Origin: Xiphydria camelus
Taxonomy: Eukaryota; Arthropoda; Insecta; Hymenoptera; Xiphydriidae
DNA: 64,000 bases
Reading direction: 5' to 3'
Assembly: GCA_963678675.1 (NCBI GenBank)
Contig: OY783200.1
Coordinates: forward strand, 12,004,786-12,068,785
Shown: in pieces, positions 45,708 through 58,818 of the stretch
Layout: every line of letters begins with the position of its first letter
Numbering within the stretch: the first letter of the stretch is position 1
Position numbers and translations under genes: made by a program
The notes under the pieces: generated by a model
Database searches by the model: none
Seen by the model: the letters and a program-made list of their open reading frames with translations, nothing else
Told to the model about the DNA's origin: nothing

Positions 45708-46596
45708 GCTCGCGCTGCTTGGCGACCGCGACACACGGCTACCCCCCTTATCTCACTAACCCTTCTTCGACTGCGCCTGCTTGCAATATTTACAAATCAC
45801 ACCTCCGGTGCGTCCTGCGTGCATCTATCTCGTGCCCAGCATCAGAAATTCTCGAGGTTCTCGCGTTTTTCGGGGAACACGGACGGTTGAACGCGAAGCT
45901 ACACCCAGCCTCTACGTCATACTAACATAAAATGGCCGCTCGCCCGTCCGACCACTTTCCCCCTCGATCATCTCGCCGAATAATCGCGTCGCGCGCCCGA
46001 AATTTCACCCGCTGGCCCTTCCGGTGACGAGGAAACGCGCGATTCGCGTGTCGCACCCGCGCCGTGCGCCTCGCGTGCTGCTATTCGCGATAATCTTGCG
46101 TGAAAAGCCCCGAGAACACGTGTTTTTGTGCCACCAGGTGGGATTTCGTAACAGGTAGCGCGAAAATGCCGAGGCGTCGATTGGTCGGGCCGCTGGGGAG
46201 ACTGCAGCGCCATCTGTACGGCGCGACAAGAACCTCACTATAATTCGTTTCTCCCCAGGCAGTCTGGCCAATCGCATTTCTCCGGCGATGGTGGCGCCAT
46301 CGCAGCGGAACAGTTTAGAAGCTTTGAATGACAACAACATGGCGTACGTGTCGAGTTGTTATTGTCGATGTTTCTCGCGAAAAAACTGTACTATTTGACC
46401 TCCGTTCGTCGTATAGGAGGTAAATGCGGCGCGCAGCATCAAACGTCCAACGGTCGGTGTACGTACATAACGGCTTTTCATTTCGCTTCGGACGATAAGG
46501 GACTTCGGCGTTGCGCTAGAGGTTAAGCGCGGCTCGCCGCAGGAGAATCGCGGAGCACGTCCCGCGGCCTTCTGCCGGCTACGAATCGCGTCGAGG
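45708..46596. promoter_or_regulatory. shared divergent promoter region of TIA-1-type gene and GCN2
   Basis: 889 bp between two start codons that point away from each other, GC-rich in the middle, without transposon ends. Two 5' UTRs must fit here. No TATA box is obvious. Confidence 0.6.
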
Positions 46597-49500
46597 ATGT
46601 CTCACGTCGAATCCTGCCGCGACCGCCAGGAAAATGAACTCGAGGCCTTGAAGGTAACGTATCGCCGGCGCGTTCTGCATACCCTTCGTCTGCTTCAAAT
46701 CACGCTTCTCTCTCGCAGTCTATATTCGGCCAAGAATTGCGCGATCTACGGAAGGCCCGGCAAAAGCGGAAATGGCAGTCGCTGGACATCCTCGTGACGC
46801 TTAGTCCTCAGCAGGGCATGTCCGGTCCGGCGGAGATCTACGCGCGTGTAGATCTTCACGTGACGTGCGGCGAAAAGTATCCCGACGAGTAAGTTTGAAA
46901 GAGGTAGAGAGGTGATGCCGTAATTCTTTCGTTATCGCGCTTATCGTTTCAGGGCTCCGCAAATTCGGCTGGAAAACAGCACCGGTCTGTCGCACGAGCA
47001 AGTGGCGATACTCTCTTCCGAACTGGAGCAACTGGCTGAGCAATCGCGGGGCGAGGTGATGATCTTCGAGTTGGCGCTGTACGTGCAGAAGTTCTTACAC
47101 GAGCACAACGAACCCCGATACGGCAGCTTCTACGACGAGATGGTGTCGCGACACCAAGAGAAGATGAGGTGTGAAATGCACGAGCGGCGCGTCAAGGAGG
47201 ACGAGGAGAGGCGGGCGCTTCGCGACGAGATCCAGAAGCGGCAGGAAGCGTTCAAGGCGGAGGTGCGCAACCCGCGGGTGCCCACGCGCCTGTCTCTCGA
47301 CTCGAGCGCGACGCCTTCGTTGATACCATCGTCGCCGCTCGAGAGGGTCAAGATGTACTCGCGGCGTAGGTGCGTCAGCTCCTCTGATAGCTCCGAGGGC
47401 TCGTTATGCGAGCATAGGGGTACTAAGCTGTTGCACTTCGACAACAACCGCGGCGAGAGGCAGGTGCATCGCGGGAAATGCTTAGGCCACAGCACCAAGG
47501 GTTCCGTGGTGTACGCGGGTGTCGACATGACCACTGGCGAGCTCCTCGCCATCACCGAGTGGACTCTCAAGTGCGGCTCCGTTGGCGCCGACTTGCAGCA
47601 CGTCTTGAAACAGATAGCGAGCATCGAGCGGGAGCTCAGTCACCTGCACAAACTGCGTCATCCGAACTTGGTGCAATACTTAAACATGAAGTATCTTCAG
47701 GATAAGGATGACGTGGTGATATACGTGCTGCAGGAGTTCGTGGTGCGTTCGGTATCAGACTCTGCGTTTCCTCTTCGGGAAGAACGCAGAGCCAATGACG
47801 ATACGCGCGTTTCAGGTCGGCACCACTTGCTCCTTCCATCTGACGGAGAACGTACCGGTCGACGTGGACATGCTGAGGTACCTGGCGAGCGGCGTACTCG
47901 TGGCGCTGCGCTATCTTCACGAGAACAACGTCGTCCACAAGGATCTGCGCGACACGAGCGTTCACGTCGATCGCTCGGGCCTCGTCAGGCTGTCCGACTA
48001 TTCCCTGGACAAGAGGCTCTCGGATATCTATCGCGCGAGCTCCTCGGCCAAGCCTGAGCTCGATTTCCCGACGATCCAAGGTAGGAGCGGTAAGAAGGCG
48101 GATGTTTACAGATTCGGCGTGCTCTTGTTGTCCCTGATGAGGGGCGCCGTCGTGTCGGAGAAGGATGTGGACTGGACCGCGATCGCGCAGGTAGAGAGCG
48201 ACGACGTTGGATTTCGACGGTTTCGACGCGATGAGGTCTTCCGGTGTCGAGATATCGATCGTTTCGTTTCAGCCGGACTTGAAGGACTTCCTCTCCAAGT
48301 GTCTCGTCACCGACGAGGGTACGCGTTGGTCGGCGGAGCGGCTGCAGCAGCACAGCTTCATTCGGACTCCTCTCGATCGCGTCCTGTCCCCGCCGAGGAA
48401 CACCGGGAGCGACAAGCAGGATCGTTACGTCGAACCGGAGGAACCCGCTTCGGACGTTCGATTCCACCTTCCCACACTTGGCGGCCAGTCGCGCGTGCAG
48501 CACGAGTTCGAGATCCTCGAATGGCTGGGCAAGGGAGCCTTCGGAGATGTTTTGAAGGTTCGGAACAAGCTGGACGGCGGGGTATACGCGATCAAGTGTA
48601 TCGAGCTGAATCCGAAAAACAGACAGCTCAACAGAAAGATAACGCGCGAGGTCAAATTGCTCTCCAGACTGAATCACGAGAACGTCGTGCGCTATTACAA
48701 TTCCTGGATCGAGAGTGCCACGCTCGACGATCCCGCGCGATACAGCCGATTCACGCCGATCGAAAAGTCCATCATCGATGAGGAGAAGTTGGATAACGAC
48801 GACGTCGCCGGTGTACGTTGTCGATCGTTACCGTCCTCTCCCCCTGTCGTCGGTCTCGCGTTCTCGTGATTTCCGTGTTTCTCTTCAGCTGGAGAACAGC
48901 GACATCGAGAGACTGGCACCGCCGATTCGCGACGTCGAGTGGAACGTATCGTACGAATCTCGCGCGAGCGCCGCCAACTCCGCCGATAGCGAGGGGGAAA
49001 ACGAAGACTGCTCCAGCGATGATTCCGATAGCGACGAGGATTGGGCTTTTCTGTAAGCGATCGCAGCTCGCCAAGATCTACGTTCGGGTATTGTCGGCTA
49101 ACCTTTGCCCCGTATGCCTCGCCAGGAGAACCAAGGTCGAGTCGTCGGATAGCATCGAGTTCGAGAGAGAAGGTGGCTCTCGAACGACCGACTCCAATGA
49201 AGAATCGAAGCCCGAGGTCGCGAGCGGCGCCGGTGACGGCGACTCGATCGCGACGAAGGCCATCATCCCCAAGGAGATCCAATTCATGTACATTCAAATG
49301 GAGTTTTGCGAAAAGAGTACCCTGCGAACGGCGATCGACAACGGCGGCTTCTACAAAGACGAGAAGCGCGTCTGGCGATTATTCCGCGAGATGGTTGAGG
49401 GTCTCGCTCACATACATCAACAGGGAATGATACACCGAGATCTGAAGCCCGTAAATATCTTCTTGGACAGCAATGATCACGTCAAGATCGGCGATTTTGG

Positions 49501-52500
49501 TCTCGCAACGACCAACGTACTCGCGAATTTGGCGCAGACGACGGACGCCGACAAGGAGTTGCAGTCGATCGAGAAAGGTACCACGCGTCCGTCATCGGCT
49601 CCGTAGAGAAGACTCAGCAGATGCTACGATTCGTCCTCAGGAACGAGCTTCGACGTGGACGACTTAGGCTCGCTGACCGGCCAAGTGGGTACCGCCCTCT
49701 ACGTCGCTCCCGAGCTCAGCACGAAGGCCGCCAAGGCGATTTACAACCAGAAGGTGGACATTTACAGCCTCGGCATCATACTCTTCGAGATGTGCTACAA
49801 GCCACTCGCCACCGGCATGGAGAGGGTTAAGGTCCTGCTGAACTTGCGATCGCGCGAGATCGTTCTGCCCGAGGAACTCAATGAGACGGACGCGCCTCAC
49901 CAGGTGCACCTCCTGCGGTAAGCAACGCTATCCTCCAAAATGTGAGAACGCTCTTCACTTCTCGTGACACTCATCTCCAGCTGGCTGCTGAACCACGATC
50001 CAAGCCAGAGGCCGACGTCGCAGGAGCTGCTCGCGTCCGAGCACCTGCCACCGCCGCAGCTCGAGGAGGCGGAACTTCGGGAGATGGTGCGCCACACCCT
50101 ATCCAACAGCCAGAGCAAGGCGTACAAATACTTGGTGGCATGCTGCTTCGCCCAGGAAGTCACACCCGCCGAGGACATTACTTACGACATGAATTTGCCA
50201 ACGAGGGGCATCGCCAATTCTCTGTCCCCGAAGACGCGCTTCCTCCACGAGAACGTCAAGGCCAAGGTGACCGACGTCTTTCGCCGACACGGTGGTCTCT
50301 ATTTCGCTACGCCTCTGCTGATGCCCGTGGCCGAGCGGATCTACGGTCTCACGGATTCCTGCACGAAGCTCATGACGCGCACCGGCAGCATCGTTTCCAT
50401 TCCTCCCGATCTCAGGGCACCCTTCGCCCGCTATGTCGTCTGGAACAACATCTCGCACATTCGGCGATACGCGATCGAGCGCGTTTACCGCGAGAAGAAG
50501 GTGAGAAGTTCGTTTACGATTGCACGAAAGTGCGGAATATACGCCGTTTTACTTTTTAATGGCACAAAAGAAATTTCGCCAAATATAAATTATATGTCAT
50601 GGCGTAATAAAAATTCGGAATTAAAATTATGTTCCAACATAATTTGAAGAGGCGTCTTTCATTTCTGGGGATTTTAAAAAAGCTCATGGAAATTTTTCAG
50701 GTGATAGCCAGTGAATATTGATTCATGAGATGAAAATTGCTCAATCAATATTCAATTCTCATTGGTTAATATTTAATGTTATCCTATAAACATCAAACTC
50801 TCACTGAGCAACTATGCCTGCTAAACTAGTATGCCTTGAATAAAACTGAATATTTCCTAAAATCGAAAATACGCTATATTTGTCATGCGGCTCATAATAA
50901 CTCGAGTAAAGAGAATAAATACGATGCTGTAATATATTGTATTGGATTCAGCGGAATAATATACGGCCGCTACCGTGTTCGAATTTCCTGTAAGTACTGG
51001 ATAAATCTAATATTATTCGAATTATCGGTGCCTGTTAAATTTAACTGAAATCGTGCTAACAATCGAAGAGTGTAATTTCTAATTAGTCTAAGTGCTAAAA
51101 AGCTAAAGTTGAGAAAATCGACAAAAGTAGGCAGATGCTTCAAAGGAATATAGTGAAGCATGTCTTGTAGATTTTTGAGTTTTAAGCCTCTACGTATGCT
51201 TTTGCACATAGACCCTTTTCAGATGCATTGGAGTTTGCACTTACGACCGTTTCCAAGCAAAATATATATTTTTGCAAATATGGCACATAGACTAATTAGA
51301 AGTTACACTCTTCAATCATGCTAACTGCTTGCGATTTTCTAAATTGAATAATAAATTTCGTGACTATTAAATAAAAAAACCACATGGTAGCGGTACGTAA
51401 ATAATAGAATAGGACCGACTAAAATTTATTTTAGTGGATTGAAGTAAGCAGAGACGGAGATATTATGAGCTTATTAATTTGAATCGATTTTACCAACTTT
51501 CAATAATGCTAAAAGACGCACCTTAATTCGTGAATTCTTAAGCCCGCGTATCCACTTTGCGAGGCTGCCGCAATGTAAGCTGCCTCGCAACAACTTTGAC
51601 TGGTAGCAGGAGGCAATCACGAGGCAGCGCGAGCCGTTATTCAGTTGACTCACTACGAGCAAGAATGTCGGACTTATCAACTGCTGCGATGTCTTTTATT
51701 GTGATACACAGAATTTTTAAAAATTGTGAAAAGAAAAAACAGCGACGACGACATCGTTTGTGGGTGAAATACTTATATAAAATGGTTTAAATTATGGCAA
51801 CAGACTATTGCAAGATATGATGTCTGAATCTATTGAAGATACAGTGAAAACTTTACTCGCATGTCGTTGGCCGATTTTGAGTACTTGGCCGAATTAATAA
51901 ATCCAGTTGTTAAAAAAAACGACAAATTTATGAGAGAAGCGATTACCGTAAAATGCCGCGCAACGAGGCTTCTTTGAACACGACCAAAAACCGACAAAAT
52001 TTGGCTCGCCGCGCGGCTGCCTCCTAACGCGGCAGACAATGAATCGAGGCACAGGTACTATTTTTGCGAAGCAGCCTTGCGAGACAGCCTCGCAAAGTGG
52101 ATACGCGGCTTTATAAATGCCGTGACATAATTGTAATTAAGAAATTCCTAGGTACCGTTGAGGTTAATTGCAATTATGTTTCGACATAATAGGAATTCAC
52201 AAATTAAAATTATGTTAGGACATAAAATTCAGAATTTTTATGATGTCATAACATAATTCACTACAATAAATCATTATTATGTAACGATATAATATTATTT
52301 GGATGAACTAAAATTATTGCCTGATATAAAAATAATCCTACAAATTAAAATTACGTTAGTAAATAATTTAACTCATGGAAATATTATTATGTCAGGACAT
52401 AATTTTAATTCATCATAATATAATAATTATGTCATGATATGATTAAAATATCATATTATGTAGGGACATAATAAATATGAATTAAATATATGCTTATGCA

Positions 52501-54350
52501 TATGATATTCTCTATATCTATTTGGAATTAATTTTGTGCTCATACATAATTAACTAATTTTTTTCATGCCGTGACAAAAATGTTTCCGAGCCATTCCTTA
52601 TTTTCTTATAAAGAAAGAATCTATTTTTCATTTTACGTTTAAAATTATAGCTATTGAAAAGCAAAACGGCGGGCCATAAGCGCGGGACACTCTTCACGTT
52701 TCTTCGCAGGTGCACGGCTTCCATCCGCGCGAACTCTACGAGTGCGCCTTCGACGTGATCGGTCCGATTGCCAATGATTTGATGACAGAGGCGGAGTTGA
52801 TCTTCATTGTCTGGGAGGTGGTCAATGAGATCCCGTGTCTACGAGAGCGCAACTTCGCCGTGCGCATCAATCACACGTCGCTGCTGCAGGCGGTGCTGAT
52901 GTACTGCGGCATCGAGCGGGAAAAGTATCAGGACATCTACGCGATACTGTGCGACGCCCGCAACGGCAAGTTCTCCAAATTTCAAGTGCAAACGCACCTG
53001 ACCAGCCTCTGCCTCACGGATCAGGCGATGGAGACGCTGTTCAACCTCTTTGAGACGGAGAGCTCCGTCGCGAAGATCTCTAGCGTTCTGAGGACGATCA
53101 CCAAACGGAAGGGCGACGCCGCGGCTCTCGCGAGGGAGGGTCTGAAGGAGATCGAGATCGTCATCGCCAAGGCCGAGGCTTTCGGCATCAAGGTGAGTGC
53201 GCGGAAACTGCGTAGTCGCGTGGGCGTTCACCACTTCCAACGCGCTCCTCGTTCCATTACAGTGGCCTATCGTGGTGGTACCGTTGCTGGTACACAACAT
53301 TCAACAACACAGCGGCGTGATATATCAGATAACCTGCGAGTCAATGCGGCATCGCAGGCGCGGCGGTCAGGACGTGATAGCGGCCGGCGGCCGTTATGAC
53401 AAGATGCTCGCGTCCTTCCGACAGGTCTTGGAACGCACCGGCATGGTCTGTAAAGACGTAAAGCAGTACGGCGTCGGCATCAGCATCTCTCTGGACAAAT
53501 TGATCTGTGCCATCGGCGAATTATCAAAGGACGTCGCCGTGGAGATCAGGTTGGGCGTGGACGTAGCCGTCTGCTGCGTCGACGGGTCGCCAAAGCGCGA
53601 GCAAGAGCGTGCTGAGATCCTGCGGGAACTGTGGTCGCTCGGACTCCGTGTGACCTCGCTGGATCTGACCGCTATCGAGGAGATATCCGAGTACTGTCGC
53701 GAGAATTCGATCTGTCACATTGTCGTGCTCAAGAGTGGCGAGAAGGGAAGCCTGAGGGTGCAGTCCTGGGAGAGGGACAGGTTTCAGGAGAGAAAGATCG
53801 GCATTCACGAGATCGCCGATTATCTACAGCGACAGACTGAGTATTCGCTGCCAATCCTTAATCGATCGGAGAGCAAGAGCAGCGCGAACGACGTCCCCGT
53901 CACCGCGTCCAACAGTCCCGTTACGATCAACGTCAACTTCGTACTCCTGGAAAGGGACAAGCTCTCCGCGAGCGGACGGCGGAGCTTAAAGAATGCGATG
54001 CTCGCGCAGATGTCGTCATATTTGCAGAGGGTGTCGCGCAAGGTTCCCGTTGAGATATTTGCCGTCAACCTCGATATAATGGTGGTGGGTACCGTGGTGT
54101 CTTTTCTAGAGATGGATGAAGAGGAGGAGGACTTCCATAGAAGCGTTCAATTGATTATAGACAAGTAAGTATCGATGTAGGCGCTCAAGAGACGCAATAG
54201 CTTCTTTCTTTCTTCCCTTTCAGGCATCCGAGGTATAAGAAGTACATTAAACAAGTTTGCGAAGAGATGCGAGAGGTCCGAGGTAAGAAATCGCATCCAG
54301 CCTTGGTCCTGTACAGTGTGACGGACAGCCGTTACAAGATCCTCATGTAA
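46597..54350 (+). CDS. Gcn2: GCN2, eIF2-alpha kinase activated by uncharged tRNA
   Basis: Twelve exons: 46597-46653, 46719-46888, 46953-47742, 47816-48190, 48273-48812, 48889-49052, 49126-49577, 49641-49917, 49981-50500, 52710-53192, 53263-54164, 54224-54350, total 1618 aa, in frame throughout. An N-terminal RWD domain (ENELEALKSIFG ... EKYPDEAPQIRLEN) binds GCN1. A pseudokinase follows (LRYLHENNVVHKDLRDTS, SDYS in place of DFG). The kinase has GKGAFGDV (550-557), AIK (K572), an acidic insert (EGENEDCSSDDSDSDED), IHRDLKPVNI (HRD 802-804) and GDFGLAT (822-824). The HisRS-like domain has TPLLMPVAERIYGL and AAGGRYDKML, and the C-terminal dimerisation/ribosome part ends SDSRYKILM-like (VTDSRYKILM). 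It phosphorylates eIF2-alpha on amino-acid shortage. Intron 9 (2.2 kb) contains a Harbinger-type element. Confidence 0.95.
51541..52110. mobile_element. PIF/Harbinger-type element in GCN2 intron 9, 570 bp
   Basis: Ends AGCCCGCGTATCCACTTTGCG and CGCAAAGTGGATACGCGGCT, flanked by TTA (51538-51540, 52111-52113), the TWA target typical of Harbinger. It keeps transposase-like pieces in different frames: KKKQRRRHRLWVKYLYK near 51725 and MSLADFEYLAELINP then KKNDKFMREAI near 51855-51940. Internal deletion and stops make it non-autonomous. Confidence 0.8.
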
Positions 54351-54460
54351 AGCATTTATACTGATTATATATATAAAAGTTAGGAAAAAATTTAAGAAAT
54401 TGAGGGGGAGAAATATATATTTTGTATGTGTGATGATAAATTTGGATCCCCCGTAATATA

Positions 54461-54855
54461 CTAGGTGATTCTTTAATATTGCGACAAACTTCCAGGACGG
54501 GTTCCTTAGATGAAAATAAGAAAAAAGGTTCCTATGAACATGGGTCTGGAAATGCTGAGTTTAGAAGAAACGGGGTGTTCATTTTTATACAAATTTTCTA
54601 TATTAATAATAGGAAGTATATTTTTGCAGAGCTTCCATTTTATTATTTTTTTTGTAATAGCGTCTTCTTAGGAGTATTAAATATCATTTCAGAAGAAGGG
54701 ATGCGTCATTGCGTTAAAATTTTTTTTTTGATGCATTTAAAAATATAATTCCGAAACTCAGCGTTTCCGGACTCATGTTCATAGGAACTTCTTTTCTTAT
54801 TTTCATCCAAGGAACCCATCCTTGAAGTTTGTCGTAATATTAAAGAATCACCCGG
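54461..54855. mobile_element. TA-flanked palindromic MITE downstream of GCN2, 395 bp
   Basis: CTAGGTGATTCTTTAATATT ... AATATTAAAGAATCACCCGG, TA at 54459-54460 and 54856-54857. Arms continue through CAAACTTCCAGGACGGGTTCC. Its right terminus CCGGGTG resembles elements J and K. Confidence 0.8.
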
Positions 54856-54857
54856 TA

Positions 54858-55400
54858 TTTATCTCAGCATCAAAATTGGAAGAGATATTAATTGTGCGCG
54901 CGTCGGATGGGTCATCGTGTGTACAGTTCGAATTTAACATAGATTGAGGGGATGCGCCGATGGGCGATGCGTTATTACTGTCAGCACTTTGAGTTCGCGT
55001 TACAATTTCATTCTTCAGCAGCGCGCCCAGACTCTTCAAAACTCCGTCTTCCGACACCGGAAAGTCACACTTGTTCAGCAGGAACGCGAGAATCTTGCAA
55101 ATGTCTAGTGACCTCTTCGGGCGCGATCGGTAATTAGCTAAGGTATTCGAACAGCAGGACCGGCCAGTCTTCTTAAAAAGAGGTGGGGAAAGGATTCGAG
55201 CGACTTAATCATGTCGACCGTTCGCCGATAGCGCATGGCATATCTTCCGACTGTCGGAAAGCCAATGCTCGTCCCTTTGCATGACCAGTCGTGAGTTCTC
55301 AGAATCTTGGGAAACTTCAGGAGATTTCGTCTTTGGAGAAGTCCAACACGGCGTCGTATATTCTCGAAGCGTTATCCAATCCTGGCAGAAAAAAAATCTA
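54858..55400 (-). pseudogene. unidentified decayed coding fragment
   Basis: On the minus strand NASRIYDAVLDFSKDEIS is followed, in a shifted frame, by KFPKILRTHDWSCKGTSIGF and YAMRYRRTVDMIKSLESFP; a second shift near a T run leads into KKTGRSCCSNTLANYRSR, LDICKILAFLLNKCDFP and LGALLKNEIVTRTQSAD. The composition is protein-like, but I recognise no family. Two shifts suggest decay. It is wedged between the MITE at 54461 and palindrome S. Confidence 0.4.
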
Positions 55401-56918
55401 CGCCAATTTATGTAAATTCTATGCTAAAGTATAGAATTTGGAATATTTATAGTCCATAACATGGCATTATACCGTATGTCCGCGGAGAAGCCCCATTTTT
55501 TGAATTTCCCTTACATTTGGTCGGAAGTGGTTGGGTCGGTGCTCTAGTCATTAAATAGTTAGAATTGGTTTCGGGAGAGTGCGCTGCGGTCTTACGAGTC
55601 GAGCGAAAAGTGTCAAACGTCTGATCTCCCGGTAGCTGTCAATTCGGGAGAATCGGGAGATCGAAGCATCTAACCTCGAAATCGGTAATTTGTAAATGAT
55701 GATGAATAATGTGTAGAAGTGATAAGAAATAATCATTCGGGTTTCTTCGATGAGATTCCCCAAGTGTTTAAAAATCGGTGTTCGATTTTTGCCAATAACT
55801 GTTACTTCAACTTCCAGTGATATTAAGTATTACTGCAGAACGCGTAGGTTAGAAGATTTTCATGAAGACTCACGATTTTCTGACATGTCATCTCGTACAA
55901 GTGCAACCGAAGAGGATCTAGCTCGTGTCCTGTCCGTAAAAAGATGACTCGATGGATATCGGAGAATGTCAGGCTTGTCACCGAGCGCTTATTACCCACG
56001 GTACATTAATTGCAATACGCGCTTCTCGTTTCAACTAGGTATTCCAGCGTTAAAGAACTTTTACTTCTTTCACAAGGTAATAATCTTTTATGAACTGTTT
56101 GTGGTAGGAGGCAGCGATCGATAATAACGACTCGTCGTAGACAAGTTCGTCTATTAAAACTAAAAGGCAAAATTCGGTGTGCCAAACTACTGCTGCGATA
56201 ATGTGCCCGAGCTCGCGGTCTATTCTGCGATTAATGTTAGCGTAATCGTGATTATGCTCGGGTGATGAGTGTTCCAAAAGAGGTAAAGTTGATACTAAAC
56301 ATCGGACGCTGTAAGCTGACTTGCTAGTGTATGCTTTGCAAGTGGAACATCATAGCAGGAATAATTTGTCTACGATTAGTCACAATCATTGATCGCTGCC
56401 CCCTACGATCAACAATTCGTACAAGGTAAACACTTTGAAAGAAGTGAAAGTTATTTGAAGCAGGAATAGTTGAAACGAAAAGCGCATATTGCAATGAAAG
56501 TACCATGGGTGAAAGGCAGTCTGATGGCCATCGAGTCATCTTTTTACGGACAGGACACGAGCTACCCAGATAGCAAAATGCAGTCACAATGCGCGCACCT
56601 GTGACTGCACGCGTGCGCTTCAAGTCGCACGCGTGCGACGCATTTGGCCTTACATATGCGCGTGCATATGCGTCGCATCTGAGGCGCACGAGTGCTACTT
56701 GACGCATGCGCAGAAATGTCGCGGGAAATTCAACACCGTTAGAAAATTAATATGGATTCTACGTAAATGTTTACAATAAATGACACAATTTTTATGAGTA
56801 AATCCGTTATTCATTTATTATTATAATATAATACATAGTTATACATGACAAATAGTTATACATGACAATACATTTTGAGAAGTACATTTTGAGAGTTACG
56901 TTGTTATCAGTCTGTTTA

Positions 56919-57212
56919 GTAAGAGCGCGTACGGCGTTATTCATAAAAAACTTATTCGACAATGTTTTTTCCACATACATACGTTTGACATGTTCCAAGG
57001 CAATACGCTATTATATTAATAATGAGTCCAATCACCACCGTCGATAATCGCTTGGCATCTCCGAGGCATACTATTCATCAAATTTTCGATGGTGGTGATT
57101 GGACTCATTATCAACTGTAATTGCGCAGTGCGTTGGAATATGTCAAACGTATGTATGTAGAAAAAACATTGTTGAATACATTTTTTATGAATAACGCCGT
57201 ATACGTTCTTAC
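56919..57212. mobile_element. palindromic element family C, copy C2
   Basis: 294 bp, GTAAGAGCGCGTACGGCG ... CGCCGTATACGTTCTTAC. Flanking sequence on both sides (TCAGTCTGTTTA, TTAACAGACC) belongs to a family G element whose left end is missing and whose right end is near 57253. Confidence 0.8.
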
Positions 57213-57740
57213 TTAACAGACCTATCTTATAAGATACACTGTCAAATTAAGGGTTATTCTTAAGATGATACTTCTGTTGCCTGTAGTTTAAATTTAACTG
57301 AATTTTTATTCGGTAATAATCAGGCCTTTTAAATATCCACAAGAATAACTACGTGTAGTTATTCTTGTGGATATTTAAAAGGCCTGATTATTACCGAATA
57401 AAAGTTCAGTTAAAATTAATACATATACATAGTTATACATAAGCAATATTAATACATAGATAATTCATACATACAATACGATAAATACATACAATAGATT
57501 TGCAAAGAAGGCACTACTTAAAAATTTTGATAATTTTACAATTGTTTCGAAATAAGAACAATTTTCGAATTATCGATAATTACTTAATGTTACGGAAACC
57601 GATTTCTGACTATTTATCGAAACGCAGCAGCAAATACTATAGGAATTTCTGCTCAGATTTTGTGAAAAATGGTAAATTGTCAAATAGCGCTCACATAGCG
57701 ATTATTAACCCTTAATTTGACAGTGTTCTCAGTCTGTTTA

Positions 57741-58034
57741 GTAAGAGCGTGTACGGCGTTATTCATAAAAAAATCATTCAACGATGTTTTTTCCACATAC
57801 ATACGTTTGACATGTTCCAAGACAATACGCAATTATATTAATAATGAGTCTAATCACTACCATCGATAATTGCTTAGCATCTCCGAGGCATAATATCCAT
57901 CAAATTTTCGATGGTGGTGATTGGGCTCATTATCAACTGTAATTGTGCAATGCATTGGAATATGTCAAACGTATGTGTGTAGAAAAAACATTGTTGAATA
58001 CATTTTTTATGAATAACGCCGTACACGCTCTTAC
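57741..58034. mobile_element. palindromic element family C, copy C3
   Basis: 294 bp, GTAAGAGCGTGTACGGCG ... CGCCGTACACGCTCTTAC, inserted in the loop of G at TTA(A). The arms pair over most of their length around AAATTTTCGATGGTGGTG. Confidence 0.85.
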
Positions 58035-58038
58035 TTAA

Positions 58039-58428
58039 CCCTTACTTGCCACACTTCTATAGAATCACGTACTTGCCACACTGGGGTTGATTTACACCCC
58101 AGCGAGAAAAATTGTTATAACAAACAAATTATTGCATATTTGGACTTGAAAATTTTATCAGCTCTTCTTAAGAGCGTGCTTTAAAAGGCAGTGGAACTTG
58201 TATAGCCAGAACTTAAAATTAAGTATGCGAAAAAAATCAAATATTAAAGTTACACGGTCTTTTAAAGTACGCTCTTAAGATGAGCTGGTAAAATTTTCAA
58301 GTACACAAATATGCTATAATTTATTTATTATAATAATTCTTCTCGCTGAGGTGTAAATCAACCCCAGTGTGGCACAAGTACGAATTTTACCATGGGGTGG
58401 TTTCGAACCCCAGTGTGGCAAGTAAGGG
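58039..58428. mobile_element. TTAA-flanked piggyBac-like MITE H
   Basis: TTAA|CCCTTACTTGCCACAC ... GTGTGGCAAGTAAGGG|TTAA. Inner arms include TTGATTTACACCCCAGCG and its complement. Confidence 0.88.
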
Positions 58429-58605
58429 TTAACAGACCTATCTTATGAGATACACTGTCAAATTAAGGGTTAAACAATTGAAGGATTCCTTTCAAAAACA
58501 ACACTTGCCAAAAACGACAATCCCTGTAGTATTGGTAATAATGCCTACTCTTTCGTTGTATCTAGCCGTGTTGTGGTGCCTACTCTTTCATTATAATATA
58601 ATGAC

Positions 58606-58803
58606 ATGAAAGAAATTTTAAGGGCGACAAAACAGAGGCACAAAAATTTTGGGAGAAGAAATTCCGACAAGAAACGGAATAAGGCTTTGCCGGGGTTGGA
58701 AACGGAGGACGAAACCGCTGCAAAAATTGAGGAACTAAAAGAAACACTTGGCATCACCGAAGAAAATGTCGATGAACTTTCGGACGTTCGGAGCGATGGT
58801 TAA
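58606..58803 (+). CDS. short charged open frame, unidentified
   Basis: 65 residues from an ATG: MKEILRATKQRHKNFGRRNS, then ETEDETAAKIEELKETLGIT with coiled-coil character, ending in SDVRSDG. It has no partner exons and no family I recognise. It may be the charged end of a former transposase or a captured fragment. Confidence 0.3.
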   Translation: MKEILRATKQRHKNFGRRNSDKKRNKALPGLETEDETAAKIEELKETLGITEENVDELSDVRSDG

Positions 58804-58818
58804 ATATTGTGTATTTAA

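Larger units (their letters stand above)
57709..58469. mobile_element. TTAA-flanked piggyBac-like element G
   Basis: TTAA|CCCTTAATTTGACAGTGT ... ACACTGTCAAATTAAGGG|TTAA (57705-57708, 58470-58473). The apex CTGTTTAACAGAC holds C3 and, next to it, element H, so its own sequence is only about 75 bp. Confidence 0.8.

Noticed and set aside
58545..58757. A minus-strand Ser-rich frame opposite 58606-58803
   Set aside because: Antisense reading of a charged plus-strand frame; no support of its own.
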